This document shows positions 21,842-32,743 of a stretch of 64,000 nucleotides of DNA, in pieces (position 1 is the first letter of the stretch; each line of letters starts with the position of its first letter). Under the pieces are notes generated by a model. The model did no database searches and was not told the DNA's origin. It saw only the letters and a program-made list of their open reading frames with translations. The DNA lies in assembly GCF_023065955.2 (NCBI RefSeq), contig NW_026623050.1, positions 24,386,501 through 24,450,500 on the forward strand. Direction: 5' to 3'. Source of the stretch: Ursus arctos (taxonomy: Eukaryota; Chordata; Mammalia; Carnivora; Ursidae). A program made the position numbers and the translations under genes.

Positions 21842-22016
21842 CTAGTTTTACCGTGTGCCCCTTTGCCCTGTTGCCTACTTCTGAGAGACTGGATCATGTG
21901 AGCACCAGAGATAATATTGGAAAGACAGAAATAAATGTAATTACCCAGAACTGGAAGTAATTACTTCATAGCCAATAGCAGAAGTTTCTACTAAGCAACT
22001 ATTTGCAAAATCACCC

Positions 22017-22209
22017 TTAGATTTATTTATTTTGGAGAGAAAGAGAGCGTGCATGTGCAAATGAGGAGGGAGGCAGAGGGAGAGGGAGACAAGCAGATCC
22101 CTGCTGAGCACAGAGCCCAATAGGGGACTCTATCCCATAACCCTGAGATCATGACCTGAGCCAAAATCAAGAGTCCTACACTCAGCTGAATGAGCCACCC
22201 AGGCACCCC
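22017..22209 (-). mobile_element. CAN-SINE
   Basis: GATTTATTTATTTTGGAGAG at the left and TGAGCCACCCAGGCACCCC at the right. No clear target duplication. Confidence 0.94.
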
Positions 22210-22250
22210 ATGTGGGACCATTATGAATAATAACTGAGATCCTGTCTTTG

Positions 22251-22328
22251 TTTGTTTTAAAGGAGACAGACGTTTATGGAATACACTGCAAGGAAGCAGC
22301 TGGCAGGACAGCAGAGGAGAGGCTGTCT
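22251..22328 (-). pseudogene. 78-bp retrocopy of an unidentified mRNA 3' end
   Basis: A short insert is flanked by 18-bp direct repeats ACTGAGATCCTRTCTTTG (22233-22250 and 22329-22346, one difference). On the minus strand it ends CTTTAAAACAAA, an A-rich tail, with CATAAA about 14 bases upstream that could be a variant poly(A) signal. Long target duplication, tail and truncation are hallmarks of L1-driven retroposition. The body does not resemble any SINE or L1 I know, so it may be the last bases of a host transcript. The parent gene is unknown. Confidence 0.6.
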
Positions 22329-22502
22329 ACTGAGATCCTATCTTTGAAAATACCTAACAAAATGTCTGGCACCCTAATAGATTCTCATTCTCGTATTGTC
22401 CATAGTTATGCTGTGCAATAAAATAGCCATTGGACACGTGGCTACTGAGCACTTGAAATGCAGCTACTATGATGAAGGAAGCAGAATTTTATTTATTCTA
22501 TT

Positions 22503-22664
22503 TATTTTTTAAAGATTTTTTATTTATTTGACAGAGAGAAAGCACAAGCAGGGGGAGCAGCAGAGGGAGAGGGAGAAGCAGGCTCCCCACTGAGCAGAGA
22601 GCCCAACATGGGGCTCGATCCCAGGACCCTGATGCTTAACTGACTGAGCCACTCAGGCATCCCT
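22503..22664 (-). mobile_element. CAN-SINE with internal deletion, inside the hAT element
   Basis: Reversed tail TTTTTTAAAGATTTTTTATT, reversed head GACTGAGCCACTCAGGCATC. The usual segment between 'ccaggaccct' and 'gatgcttaac' is deleted by about 30 bases. Confidence 0.94.
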
Positions 22665-23289
22665 CCATGTCACTTTAATCACTGTATCCTGTAAAATACT
22701 ATTACGTTGCAGTCTGTATATTGGACATTAGCATCATTTTTAGTACTACACATAAACATGCAAGTGGACAGACTCAGGTCATCATTTTCCTATACACTAG
22801 TGTAGTGTTATATTGTGTCTATTTGAATATAAATATAAAATGCAGATAGCGCAAATTAGAGTGATTCTATGAAAATCATAATCGTAATTAAATCAAAATC
22901 CTTATTTTAATTATAACTAAATTATGTTTCTGGTTAAATAATAAGTATGGACAAATTGTAACATTTAAAATGAAGGCATACTCTTAATGTGGACTTAAGT
23001 TGGAAATGCAGAAGCTAGTACTATAACTAGAACATCAAAAAAGAGAAGAGTCTAGAAGATACCAAATTTCACAATTTTCACATATGGCAATTATTGTTGG
23101 CCGCTACAGAGCAAAACAAAAATAAAGTGAACAACACTAGGAGCCATTTAAAGCAAACACAGTAAAAGTGATAAGTTTCCTTTCAACAGCTAAAAAAGAA
23201 GTAAAGAAATTAGTTATGTGAAATTAGAATCAGATGTCCAACAAAAATTTCTCAAACAATTGTTAACAGGATCTGAACTTGTAACTTTG

Positions 23290-24745
23290 GCCAATTATAA
23301 AATGGTTTAAATTCTTTTACACACACAGAAAAATCATTTTTAGATGGCGAGATGGTAAAATAAATTACTTCAGTTATGGAAATTTTGTTAGAAAACTATG
23401 AGGAAAAGACTAAAAGAAAATTTACAATAGTGAAAAATTTCAATTAAGCCCCTAAACAAGTAGCTATGGGTTGTAAAACCTTCCCAACAATGTCCAACAA
23501 TTGATCCCAGTTCTGAAAAATTGCATGCACTTATTTTTCTCATCTTTAGGCAAGTTACTTGATGTAAGAGACACTATGCAGTTAATACTTTGGATACACT
23601 TTCGTCTCACAGAATTTTCAAATTTACTTAGAATTTGTCTATTCATGACCTAAAATATATATATATTTTATATATAAAATTTATATATATAAAATTTAGT
23701 GTGTAAGTAATTCTGGATATTTTATAAAAGTCAAAGAAAAGTTTTAGATAGATATGAAGAAATTAGTTTCTCCCAAGACAGATGATGAGCCAGCTATGTT
23801 AGGTCAAAAATTAGATTTACTGGAATTTTAAAACAAGGGACTGATATTTTCCTTTTGCTTCATTACATTGTGTGGTACAGACTGAAGATATTTGTGTGGA
23901 GTTTTCCTATGAAAAGCATTATGAGTACAGTTGTGAAAATCATCCAGTATACAGGTGCTATAAGTTACTAGTTCATGGAATTGTTGAAATGGAAGATAAT
24001 GAATTAGATGATGTGTGCTCTTTACCAACAGTCATTACTTGAATTGTGGGTGGGTTCTAAAAAGAGTTAACAGTACTGGTAACTCCAGTTCAAGATTATT
24101 TTTTGAAACAAAAAGAACGCTTGCCACATTCAATAATTAAAGAAAAAAATGGCAGTGTAATTTACATGTTTCAACTGTATCATATTGCATATGAATGATC
24201 TAAACTTCAGTTGTATGGAAAGCAAAAAAATTTGTTGAAACTTTTCATAAAGCAAACTAATGTTTTTGTACATTTTTAAAAACATGAATCATGAAGACTG
24301 TTTTAATTGTAATCACAGTGTTAGGTAAATTGGTTGCAAAAACTATAAAAAAATATGAACATCACTTTGTTAATATTGATAAATTTAGAATTGCTTTTCT
24401 AATTGCAATATTCCTTTGAATTCAATGTTAATACTGAGTTGATGTAAGAGTTAGTGAATTTACTTAACTTAGACGGATGTAGTTTTAAAATTGATAAGGT
24501 TTTGCTTCAAAGTCAAATCAATTCTTTGAAGCAAAAAGATGAACCGTTTCATAAATATGAATGTGAACATTAAAGGAAAGTAATTTTTTGGTACTCAATT
24601 CAGTTATTGGAAAACTTTCAAGTATGTTTGGGACAACTTGGGTATGTAAATCTATTTTTTCAACTGTAAATTTTAGGAACTCTAAACGCAGATCACCTAT
24701 TTCTGATGCAAATTTAGTATCTGAATTGAGATGTGCCTAAGTATA
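23290..24745 (+). pseudogene. hAT transposase relic (GTF2IRD2/ZBED-like family)
   Basis: Conceptual translation across frames shows family landmarks in order. A KSFLDGEMVK-like block at about 23325-23360 corresponds to the KPFxDGExVK motif. A block at 23535-23645 aligns with the region around the first catalytic aspartate ('YFS...DES' in relatives), but the acidic residues are lost. LHCVVQTEDIC at about 23855-23890 corresponds to the conserved 'HCIIHQEALC' segment. MFGTTWVCKSIFSTVNF at about 24620-24675 matches the C-terminal dimerisation helix of hAT transposases. There are many stop codons and frame changes and no start, so it is dead. The family is shared with the domesticated hAT genes GTF2IRD2 and ZBED. 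The flanking transposon ends argue for a transposon rather than a retrocopy of those genes. Confidence 0.72.
23653..23697. repeat. AT-rich palindrome
   Basis: Alternating TATA tracts with TTTATATATAAAATTTATAT, able to fold on itself. It interrupts the transposase relic. Confidence 0.85.
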
Positions 24746-24858
24746 AAATACATTGGATTTCAAAGACGATGAAAAAAAAGAATGAAAACATTAATAATTT
24801 TTGTATTTATCATATGCTCATCATAGGTGGAATATATTGGATTAAACAAAACACATTA

Positions 24859-25056
24859 TTTTTTTTTAAAGATTTTATTTATTTATTTGACAGAGATAGA
24901 GACAGCCAGCGAAAGAGGAAACACAAGCAGGGGAAGTGGGAGAGGAAGAAGCAGGCTCATAGCAGAGGAGCCTGATGTGGGGCTTGATCCCATAACGTCA
25001 GGATCATGCCCTGAGCGGAAGGCAGACGCTTAACCGCTGTGCCACCCAGGCGCCCC
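24859..25056 (-). mobile_element. CAN-SINE, young subtype, inside the hAT element
   Basis: Carries GACAGAGATAGAGACAGCCA and ends CTGTGCCACCCAGGCGCCCC. Flanks AAACAAAACACATT (24844-24857) and AACCAAACACATT (25057-25069) are near-identical duplications. Confidence 0.97.
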
Positions 25057-25080
25057 AACCAAACACATTAAAATTAATTT

Positions 25081-25290
25081 GGGGGCGCTTGTGTGGTGCA
25101 GTAGGTTAAGCGTCTGACTCTTGGTTTGTGCTAGGGTAGTGATCTCAGGGTCATGAGATCTAGCCCTGCAGGGGGCTCCTTCCTCAGTGAGGAGTCTGCT
25201 TGAGGATTCTCTTCCTCTCACTCTGCCCCTCCCCACCGCATGCTCTCTCTCTCTCTCTCTAAAATAAATAAGTAAATTAAAAAAAAAAAA
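25081..25290 (+). mobile_element. CAN-SINE
   Basis: Head GGGGGCGCTTGTGTGGTGCA, a pure (CT)n run (about 25242-25260) and an A12 tail. It replaces or covers the right terminus of the hAT element. Confidence 0.95.
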
Positions 25291-25350
25291 GTCACTTAAC
25301 TGACTGAGGTACTCAGGTGCCCCACTTAAAAATAAAATCTTAAAAAGAAA
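25291..25350. mobile_element. Fused CAN-SINE end fragments
   Basis: A reversed SINE head remnant ('taactgactgaggtactcag' to GTGCCCC, 25297-25323) is followed at once by a sense SINE tail (CTTAAAAATAAAATCTTAAA). Two partial copies are joined, probably by recombination between SINEs. Confidence 0.7.
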
Positions 25351-27690
25351 TGTTGGTAGAATTTCTCAGTGAAGTTATCTGGGCCTGGAATTTTCTTTGT
25401 GGGAGAAATTTTGATTATGAATTCAATTATTAAATTGACATAGGAATTTTTTGTACTTTTCTATTCTATCAATTTTAGTAGCTGTATTTTCAAGAAATTT
25501 TTCCATTTAAATGGAAAATTTAAATTTACACATAAAATTGTATAAAATAACTTTTATCATTTCAATGTCTGCAGGATCTGTACAGATGTCCTTTTATGTT
25601 CAGTATATGCACTGAATGTCTTTTTCAACCCTTTTATTTCCACTTCCCTGTATCTTCATATTTAACAGGTTTTTTTCTTATAAATCAAAGGTAGTTAGGT
25701 CTTTGCTTTTTTTAAATCCATTTTTAAATTATTATCTTGGCTTTTTAATTAGAGTGTACATTCCATTTTAATGCAAAGTAACTGTTGATCTGATGGGGGT
25801 TAAGTCTACCACGTTAATATTCATTGTCCATTGGTCTTCACTTTTGTTCTTTTTCTTCTCTCTTTTCCAGCATTCTGCTGAGTGAACTGTGAATATTTTA
25901 TATAATTTTATCTCTTCTCTTGACTTTATAATATACGTCTTTCAGGTTTTGTTTGGGTTTTTGCCGTTGTTGCTATTGTTTTTTTTAGTGACTGCTCTAG
26001 AAATTAAAATATGTATCCTTAAGTTATTATGGTTTTCCTTTAAATCACGTTATACTACTTCATGAGCAATGTTACCTTATAAAGATTCCATTTTTCCTCT
26101 TTACTGCCTTTTGTGCTTTTATGTTTTTCACTCCTACCCATATTAAAAACCCTCTTTACACTGTTATTAGAAACAATGCATTTCTATATAATAAAGTTAT
26201 TTTACATGTACCTACATATTCTTTTTGATGTTCTTCATTTCCTCCTGCAAAACTGGGCTTCCATCTGGTACTGTTTCTCTTCAACATGAATACCTGCTTT
26301 GGTATTTCTTTTAGTGAAGTTCTGCTAGAGATGAACTCTCTTCTCTTTTGTCTGTCTAAAATGTTTTTATTTTGTTTTCATTTTGAAGGATATTTTCACT
26401 GGCATATAATTCCAGATTTTGAAAACTAATTCTAAATTTTTTTTGCCTCCAACACTTTAAAGATGAGTTTCCATTGTCTTATAGCCCCAGTGTTCCTACA
26501 AAGTCACCTGTAACTTGTATAGTTAGTTTCCAATATATAAAGTATCTTTTTTTTTTTTTTTCTGGCTGCTTTTAAGATTTTTTTATCTATCTTCGGTTTT
26601 CATCAGAATTTGACTTAGATATCTTTAGGTTTGGATTTTGTTGTATTTATCCTGTTTGGGCTTTTTCTTGAATCTGTAGGTTAATGTCTTCCATAAATTT
26701 TGGAACAATCACTAAAACTGTCTATTTTTTGGGCCTCATTCTTTTCCTTCTTCTGGGACACAAATATGTATCTGATAATTTGATATGGCCCCATAGATCT
26801 TACGGCCCGCCCCCCCCCCTTTATTTTCTTTTTATTTGGATTTGAATTACTTCTATTGACCTGCTTTCTATTTATTGTGTCCAATTTTCTGTTAAACATA
26901 TTGAATGAATGCTTCATTTCTGATATCTTTATTTTTTCATTTGTAAGATTTTTATTTGTTTTCTTTTCATAGTTTGCAGCCTTCTGCTGATATTCTCTAC
27001 CTATTCATGGAGATGTTGTCTACTTTCCCCACTAGATCCTTTAATGTATTTTTTCCTACTTGTTCTAAAGTCTTTGTCTGGTAATTCCAACATCTGGAAC
27101 ATCTCTGGGTCTGCTTCTATCGACTTCTCTCAACCATACTTCATATTTTCTTGCTTTCACATATCTCTTCAAGTTTGATTGTATGCTAGTAATTGTGTGT
27201 TAAGGATAATCGATAATAACATACTGATATATACATCCAATAAAAAGTACACCTCTTCTTATGTCAGTTCATAAATTGGGGTGGAAGGGGGCTGGACCAA
27301 TTTAATCTGTAGCTGGATTTTGTTGCGGCTTCAGCTACAGTCACTCACCTCGGCCCCAAATGTTTTGAGGGAGGGATTAGGGTTTCTCTTCAGTAGGGGG
27401 TGGGATCTGAGCCCTGGAGAGACTCTGAAGAGCTCTTTGTGCTTTACTGCTCTGCACCCATGTCTTAGCTGTAGGAGATCTGTAGCTGCTGTACCTCTGC
27501 CTAAAGCCAGACTGACAGCCTTTTGTCAGCGCCAAAGTTCTCTTTTCTCCTCAAGAGAGTCTTCTCTGCTATGTTCCCAGGCACTGGAGAGCCTCCACAG
27601 TGCACTTAAAAAGGTCCAGGGTGGGTGCCTTGGATAAATATCTTTCAGTTCTCTTGCCCCGCAGAGGATTTAGAGTGGTATTCAGAAGAC
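25351..27690 (-). mobile_element. Old L1 LINE, antisense, with ORF1 relic and 5' region
   Basis: Left part: 'tggtagaatttctcagtgaa' and 'ttatctgggcctggaatttt' are antisense ORF2. The part at 26300-27080 is antisense ORF1: on the minus strand it includes the segments behind 'ctggctgcttttaagatttt', 'gtatttatcctgtttgggct' and 'ttccttcttctgggacacaa', which correspond to the ORF1p C-terminal and RRM region. The part at 27060-27690 resembles the 5' untranslated part. Much of ORF2 is missing between the two, so it is either an internally deleted L1 or a HAL1-type element. Frames are broken throughout. Confidence 0.72.
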
Positions 27691-28188
27691 AGGTGATACA
27701 TGCATCACTATCCTTCTGCTTTCCAGCCTCTGAAATGTTGTTGCAAACATCTCCTTCTCCATACTTTCTGCCCTTGTAGCTTATTCTTTAAAATATACAT
27801 TTAAATATCACTTTAAATGGGTTTTTGGAAGGAGCACATTAAATATGTATGTTCAATTCATTCTCTTTAGTCCGACATCTTTCTATTTGCTTTCCCAGTC
27901 TTTGGTTGTTCTTATTGTTATTGTTAAGCCTTTGCATATTTATTTATAATTTGCCTTATTCCAAAGGGCAGTCCAGTTTCTACATTCTAATGCTTATCAA
28001 CTCAGCTTTACAAAAATAAGCCCAAACCTTTAGAGTAATTCAGCCAATGTAACTAAAATTTTATAGCTATTTAAAGGAATTTAGCTACCAAGAGCTCATC
28101 TTCAACAAAATGTCCTGTCCACTGGAAGGATGGATGCACGCCTGGATTTAATCATTTGCTCATGCAACAAGTTTATATTTCCCACCTT
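27691..28188. other. No gene or recognised repeat
   Basis: About 500 bp of AT-rich sequence after the L1. It may include more decayed L1 5' region. Confidence 0.4.
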
Positions 28189-28221
28189 TCCTCTATCCCA
28201 ACTTTATGTTTTTTAGTATTT

Positions 28222-28326
28222 CCTTTTTTTTTTTTTAAGTAATCTCTATGCTTAACATGGGGCTCGAACTCACAACCCCGAGATCAAGAGTTGCATGCTC
28301 TGTCCACTGAACCACCCAGGCACCCC
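28222..28326 (-). mobile_element. Short CAN-SINE (SINEC2-like) with composite tail
   Basis: 'taagtaatctctatgcttaa' is joined to the reversed head ACTGAACCACCCAGGCACCC. Perfect 18-bp duplications TCCTCTATCCCAACTTTA lie at 28189-28206 and 28327-28344. Between the left duplication and the T run there is an extra 'tgttttttagtatttcc', so the tail has two A runs split by a short unrelated piece. Confidence 0.94.
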
Positions 28327-28344
28327 TCCTCTATCCCAACTTTA

Positions 28345-29714
28345 AAACAAAAACACAGAACTTTTACAATTGAGAAGAAACATATACATTATCAAATGTT
28401 TTGTTTTGTTTTACAAAAAACCCAGACTAGCTCTCTTCTTAAGCAAATGGCAAGATCTAAGTGTCTTACTGGAGGCCCAACTTTGGGTTGACCAGCTTCT
28501 TAAACTGCAGCTAGCAAACACCATGGCAGATTAAGGGTAATGCCACTGGGAGGCTTGTTTTGGATTTGTCAGCCTCTGTCCACAAATCTTACGGACATAA
28601 GGCTCCTTTCTGATTAGCTAATTAACAGAGCAAACAATATTCAAGGCTGCTTTCACTTATATTATTCAGCACATTTCTCCCCATCTCTATTGTCCCCTGA
28701 ACTTGCATCCTGTATTTTATACATCAGGGTCTCCTGGTTCACTTATACAATATGATCTGCGTGACAATCTACTTTTTGTCCCTTAGATGCCCCATCCTCA
28801 TTCTCCCTCACTCCAACTCCATGTTAGCTTTGGATACTGAGGCCTCTATCCATCTCAAAGTACTTGAAAACTCAGAAGAGTGACAGACCAAGAGTACCTA
28901 CCTACGCTTAATTTGTTAATAGAGACATGCTTGGGTGACTCATTTTCCAAATGAAATTGGGTTCCACTTTAAAGTCAAGGTTGTCATAAAAATGCCACAG
29001 AAACTGAGGATTTAGCTTACACTGTAGAAACCCTTCTTTAAAATTAGAATTTGGCTGTGTGAAGCTTTAAAAGTAAAATAGGCCAAGGTACATCAAAGAG
29101 GTTACCCGTGACTATCTTCCCCCACAATAATTGGTTTTAACTCAGACTACATCCCACATTCAGTCAAGTCCAAAAAAGAAGCGGTCCATGTCTCACTGTA
29201 TTAAGTGCAGCATTTTCAATATGTCCTTCATCTTGTGCACTACAACGGATGCCTTCACTTACATTTTACACTGCTCAGTCACAGATCTGCGAGTCTTGTT
29301 GCAACGAATTATATAGCATTGCTTCTCTTCCCACCTCCCAAGCCATAGCTCCAGGAAACTCCCTGAATCTTTTGATAAGTGACTATAACAATGTGGCAAC
29401 AGATGCTGAAGGGCTTACTATTCCTCTTTCTAGAGGATGAATACTGCACCTTTTGCTGGGGCTTGCTAGAGATTTGATGCTTCAAACAGCGGCAGGTTAG
29501 CAGTGAGGGAGAGGGGGGCGTTAATAAGGCAAGTGTCTTTGTGACCCCTCATGTACCATGGCAATCTTCTCAACCCAAACAATTCGAGCTAGTCCTCTGT
29601 CTCTTCCATTCAAAAGAAAAGCATGGGAATGAACCCTGCCCCTAATGGAGGCAGAGTCAGAGAAAGTAGGGTGATTTCCTGGGGTTCTATAAGGTTCTTT
29701 GAGGGTTTCTTATG
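28345..29714. other. No gene or recognised repeat
   Basis: About 1.4 kb. Open frames of at most 66 codons, no motif. No SINE, LINE or LTR recognised. Confidence 0.45.
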
Positions 29715-30066
29715 AGGTAAACATGAGATGCAGTCATTGGAAGGCTTGATTGGAGCTGAGGATTTGCTTCCAAGATGGTGCATTCATTCCTGGCTTGGTG
29801 TTGGTTGTTGGCAGGAGGCCTCAGTTCTTTGCTTTATGAACCCCTCACATGGCTGCTTGAGTATCTTCAATGACATGGCTGTTGCTTTCTCCCAGAGAGT
29901 GATCCAGAAGCTGAAATATGACTCAGAAGTCACACTCCATCAATTCTGCATGTCCTGTTGGTTACACTGGTCAGCCCTATCCAATGCAGAGGTGGACGGA
30001 TTACACAAGAGTGTGAATACAGGAGGTGAGGATCACTGGGGGCCATCTTAGAGGTTGCCTACCACA
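29715..30066 (-). mobile_element. LTR-like repeat of the MaLR/ERVL kind
   Basis: 'tgggggccatcttagaggtt' and the terminal CCTACCACA match the reversed start of an old MaLR-type LTR. Upstream segments ('tggcttggtgttggttgttg', 'catggctgcttgagtatctt', 'gaagtcacactccatcaatt') recur in the same order in a family I recall but cannot name with certainty. Confidence 0.55.
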
Positions 30067-30074
30067 AATATATA

Positions 30075-30392
30075 TAGTTGATTCTTGGACAAGGTGGGGG
30101 TTAGAGGTGCTGACCCCTGCACAGTCTCAAATCCATGTATACCTTTTGACTCTCTAAAAACGTAACTATTAATAGCCTATTATTGACCAGAACCTAAATA
30201 ATAACATAAATAGTTGACTAACATATATTTTATATAGTATCATATGCTGTATTCTCATAATAAAGCTAAAAATGTTAAGAACATCGTAAGGAAGAGAACA
30301 TAAATTTACAGTATTGTACTTTATTTATTACGAAAAATCCACATATAAGTCGGCCTGTGCACTTCAAGTCCATGTTGTTCAAGGGTTAACTG
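30075..30392. mobile_element. Tigger-type (Tc1/mariner) non-autonomous DNA transposon
   Basis: Left end TAGTTGATTCTTGGACAAGG and right end TGTTCAAGGGTTAACTG are decayed inverted repeats of a CAGTTGACCCTTGAACAAC-type terminus. The left flank is TA, the right TT (mutated). The interior shares 'aataacataaatagttgact' and 'ataagtcggcctgtgcactt' with the copy at 60067, so both belong to one family. Confidence 0.75.
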
Positions 30393-30439
30393 TTTATCAA
30401 AAATTATACAATATAATGCACGCTGCAGGTAAGTGATTT

Positions 30440-30640
30440 TCACTGACTAGTTCATCATCACTGTCCCATGTCAGTACTGTTTTATATCATCATTTTTAGT
30501 GGCTGCATAATATTCTATCATATAGACACTAAAATTTATTTAATTACTGTAATTTTGAGCATTTATTTTAACATTTTATCATGTAAGGGGTACTGTGATG
30601 AGCACCCCGATCCGCCTACTCGCATACTACAGCTGAAATA
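30440..30640 (-). mobile_element. Possible L1M-type fragment
   Basis: 'gtggctgcataatattctat' and 'aaatttatttaattactgta' resemble antisense L1 ORF2 3' sequence. Weak elsewhere. Confidence 0.4.
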
Positions 30641-32015
30641 AATTTAAAGGAAGAAAACACTGATGACCCAAGGTAATTTATTCTACTTGTAAATCAGCCC
30701 ATAAAAATGACTGCATGTAATTTCTAGACACTTGGCCCTTATAAGTACCATTTTAGAACAGCTTGAAGTGTTTTTTGTTTTGTTTTGTTTTTTAAACATC
30801 AGCTTCTGTGAGAGGTTTCAGATTAAGTTTGGAATGTTAACAAGAGCTTACAGCAGACTAAGCTAAACATGCAAAAGCTCTTGTGTTCTGTTTAGGGGTG
30901 ACAACTAATGAACAACTTTTTGTTAACTATTTACTTGGAGAAATTATTATATCTAATTTGAAACTTTTTTTATTATTACAAATGTACATCTGAGAGATAG
31001 ATTTTTCCAATGGTTTGGCTGTCTGCTATAACATTCTAATTCCTTATATACTGATCGAGAATACCCAGATGGAGAGATCAGTGTTCAAAGAAGCACTCCT
31101 TAGGCTGATTATCAGCTTCTTGTCTCACTGATCAGAGGGTAAAGAGTAAGAGCTTTTGATTTTGATAAACTTTGAATTTACTATAAACTGGTGAACTTAT
31201 TTTCTTTCAATTCAAAGAAAGTATGTATACACAAGATCTCAAAACTTCAATCATCAAATACATTTCTGGAGAGATTCCTGTCACATGAGATCAGAAGAGA
31301 ACTCAAGCTTCCACCACGGTGTTGCCATATTTACTCATGTATTTAACATTTGCCAAGTGGATGTGGGTCAATTTAAGAAACTGTAAATAAATATTGATAC
31401 ATCATAACAGAAGCTATTACTCACATTCTAAGTAAACCACTGATTCTAATTTATTCACAATTTTGCAGTGGCATCATTCCATGGAGAAAATTAGATTTTT
31501 ACATATCAGAGCAAATCACAAAGCCAAAATGTCAACTTCATACATCAGGCAATTACTTGTACTGTTTATTTTGGGGGAAATTTTCTACATATATTTACTT
31601 AGAAAGCTGCACGGGTCCTCCAAAATAAATAGGGGCTATAATTCTTGCCAAAAAATCCACAGTTCCAGAGAGCTACTCATCAATTTCCAGCAGCATTAAT
31701 GAGGAAAGGCGCTGAGACAGTCATTCATACTGTCTTTATGATAAGAGTAACCTACAGGGCAAATCAAGATTAAAGACAAGGACAAGAAAAATGGTTTGGA
31801 AGACTCCCCTTTTTTTAAATCATCATTTGAAATCTGCATTTACTACCTGAAGTCCCCATGGAGCACTAGAGCCCTCAGAGAAGAGTGAGAACTCTTCTCT
31901 GTACTGAAGACATCACTGAAATCACAGAGAATGGCCTCTTTATGGGTACAGAAGGACCTTACGTTCCCACACACTGGGGGGTAAGCTTTTCTTAGAGCCA
32001 CATCGTTCTCTGTTA
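30641..32015. other. No gene or recognised repeat
   Basis: About 1.4 kb. A short GTTTT run lies at about 30771-30790. The segment at 30800-30990 is AT-rich and intact-looking. No open frame above 80 codons with a recognisable motif. Confidence 0.45.
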
Positions 32016-32157
32016 CAGCGATGGTTCTAAGCATTGTAGGGTGTTTAGCAGCCTCCCTGGCCTCTCTTCCCAGTTATGACAACAAAGAATGCTTTAGATA
32101 CTCCCAAATGTTCCCTGGAAGGTAGAAAAATTGCCTCTACTTGAAAATTTCTGCCAT
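32016..32157 (-). mobile_element. MER20 hAT-Charlie fragment
   Basis: 'gcattgtagggtgtttagca', GCCTCCCTGGCCTCT, 'gttatgacaacaaagaatgc', 'caaatgttccctggaaggta' and 'attgcctctacttga' follow the reversed MER20 order. The far terminal repeat is not present. Confidence 0.75.
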
Positions 32158-32495
32158 GATAGAAGGATAATCTTCTCTCTTAAAGATACATTTCACTCTT
32201 AAGGGCTTTGCCAGCTATTACATGTTTCAAACAGCATCAAGGTAAGGGTTACACTTAAGTCGGAAAACATGCCAAACACCCACCTGAGGAGTCTAGATTA
32301 CCTTGATGGGATTTCCCTGGGACGTGGGTTTTTCAGTTTGGTCTACCAAGCTCCAAGTTGGTTGATTTTAAATAGTTAGCTGGTAGGATTTTGCTTAGGC
32401 AAGGCGGGTTCGTTTGGATGGGAGATTCTCAATTAGCCACATGTTGTGTGGCTGTAAGCCTTTGCTCATTTTTTCTTATGATCTGAGGCTTCGTT
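32158..32495. other. No gene or recognised repeat
   Basis: About 340 bp of unique-looking sequence. Confidence 0.45.
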
Positions 32496-32513
32496 TGAAA
32501 AAGGTACATTTCA

Positions 32514-32743
32514 TTTTTTTTTATAATTAAATATCAGTCTTTTTTAAAAAAGATTTTATTTACTTATTTGACAGAGAGTGACACAGCGAGAGAGGGAACA
32601 CAAGCAGGGGGAGTGGGAGAGGGAGAGGGAGAAGCAGGCTTCCTGCTGAGCAAGGAGCCCGACGTGGGGCTCGATTCCAGGACCCTGGGATCACGACCTG
32701 AGCTGAAGGCAGATGTTTAATGACTCAGCTACCCAGGCACCCC
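32514..32743 (-). mobile_element. CAN-SINE with extra 3' sequence
   Basis: The SINE proper (about 32541-32743) ends in the reversed head AGCTACCCAGGCACCCC. Perfect 18-bp duplications TGAAAAAGGTACATTTCA lie at 32496-32513 and 32744-32761. Between the left duplication and the SINE tail are a T run, 'ataattaaatatcagtc' and a second T run. In the SINE's sense direction that is A tail, 17 unrelated bases, then a second A tail. Confidence 0.95.

Larger units (their letters stand above)
22406..25080 (+). mobile_element. Decayed, nearly complete hAT-Charlie DNA transposon
   Basis: The left end (22406-22500: 'tgctgtgcaataaaatagcc', 'ggctactgagcacttgaaat') and the right subterminal part (24725-25080: 'gaattgagatgtgcctaagt', 'atattggattaaacaaaaca', 'aaaattaattt') match the two ends of the MER58-type hAT-Charlie family as I remember it. 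A transposase relic lies between them. SINEs have inserted at 22503 and 24859. The extreme right terminal repeat is lost where a SINE begins at 25081. Autonomous copies of such families are about 2-3 kb, in line with this one. Confidence 0.7.

Noticed and set aside
24733..25033. Open frames with IYLFDRDRDSQRKRKHKQG-like peptide, also near 32907
   Set aside because: Both arise from the reversed young CAN-SINE subtype, not from a gene family.
27281..27637. 118-codon plus-strand frame
   Set aside because: Lies in the 5' region of the antisense L1 and has no protein similarity that I recognise.
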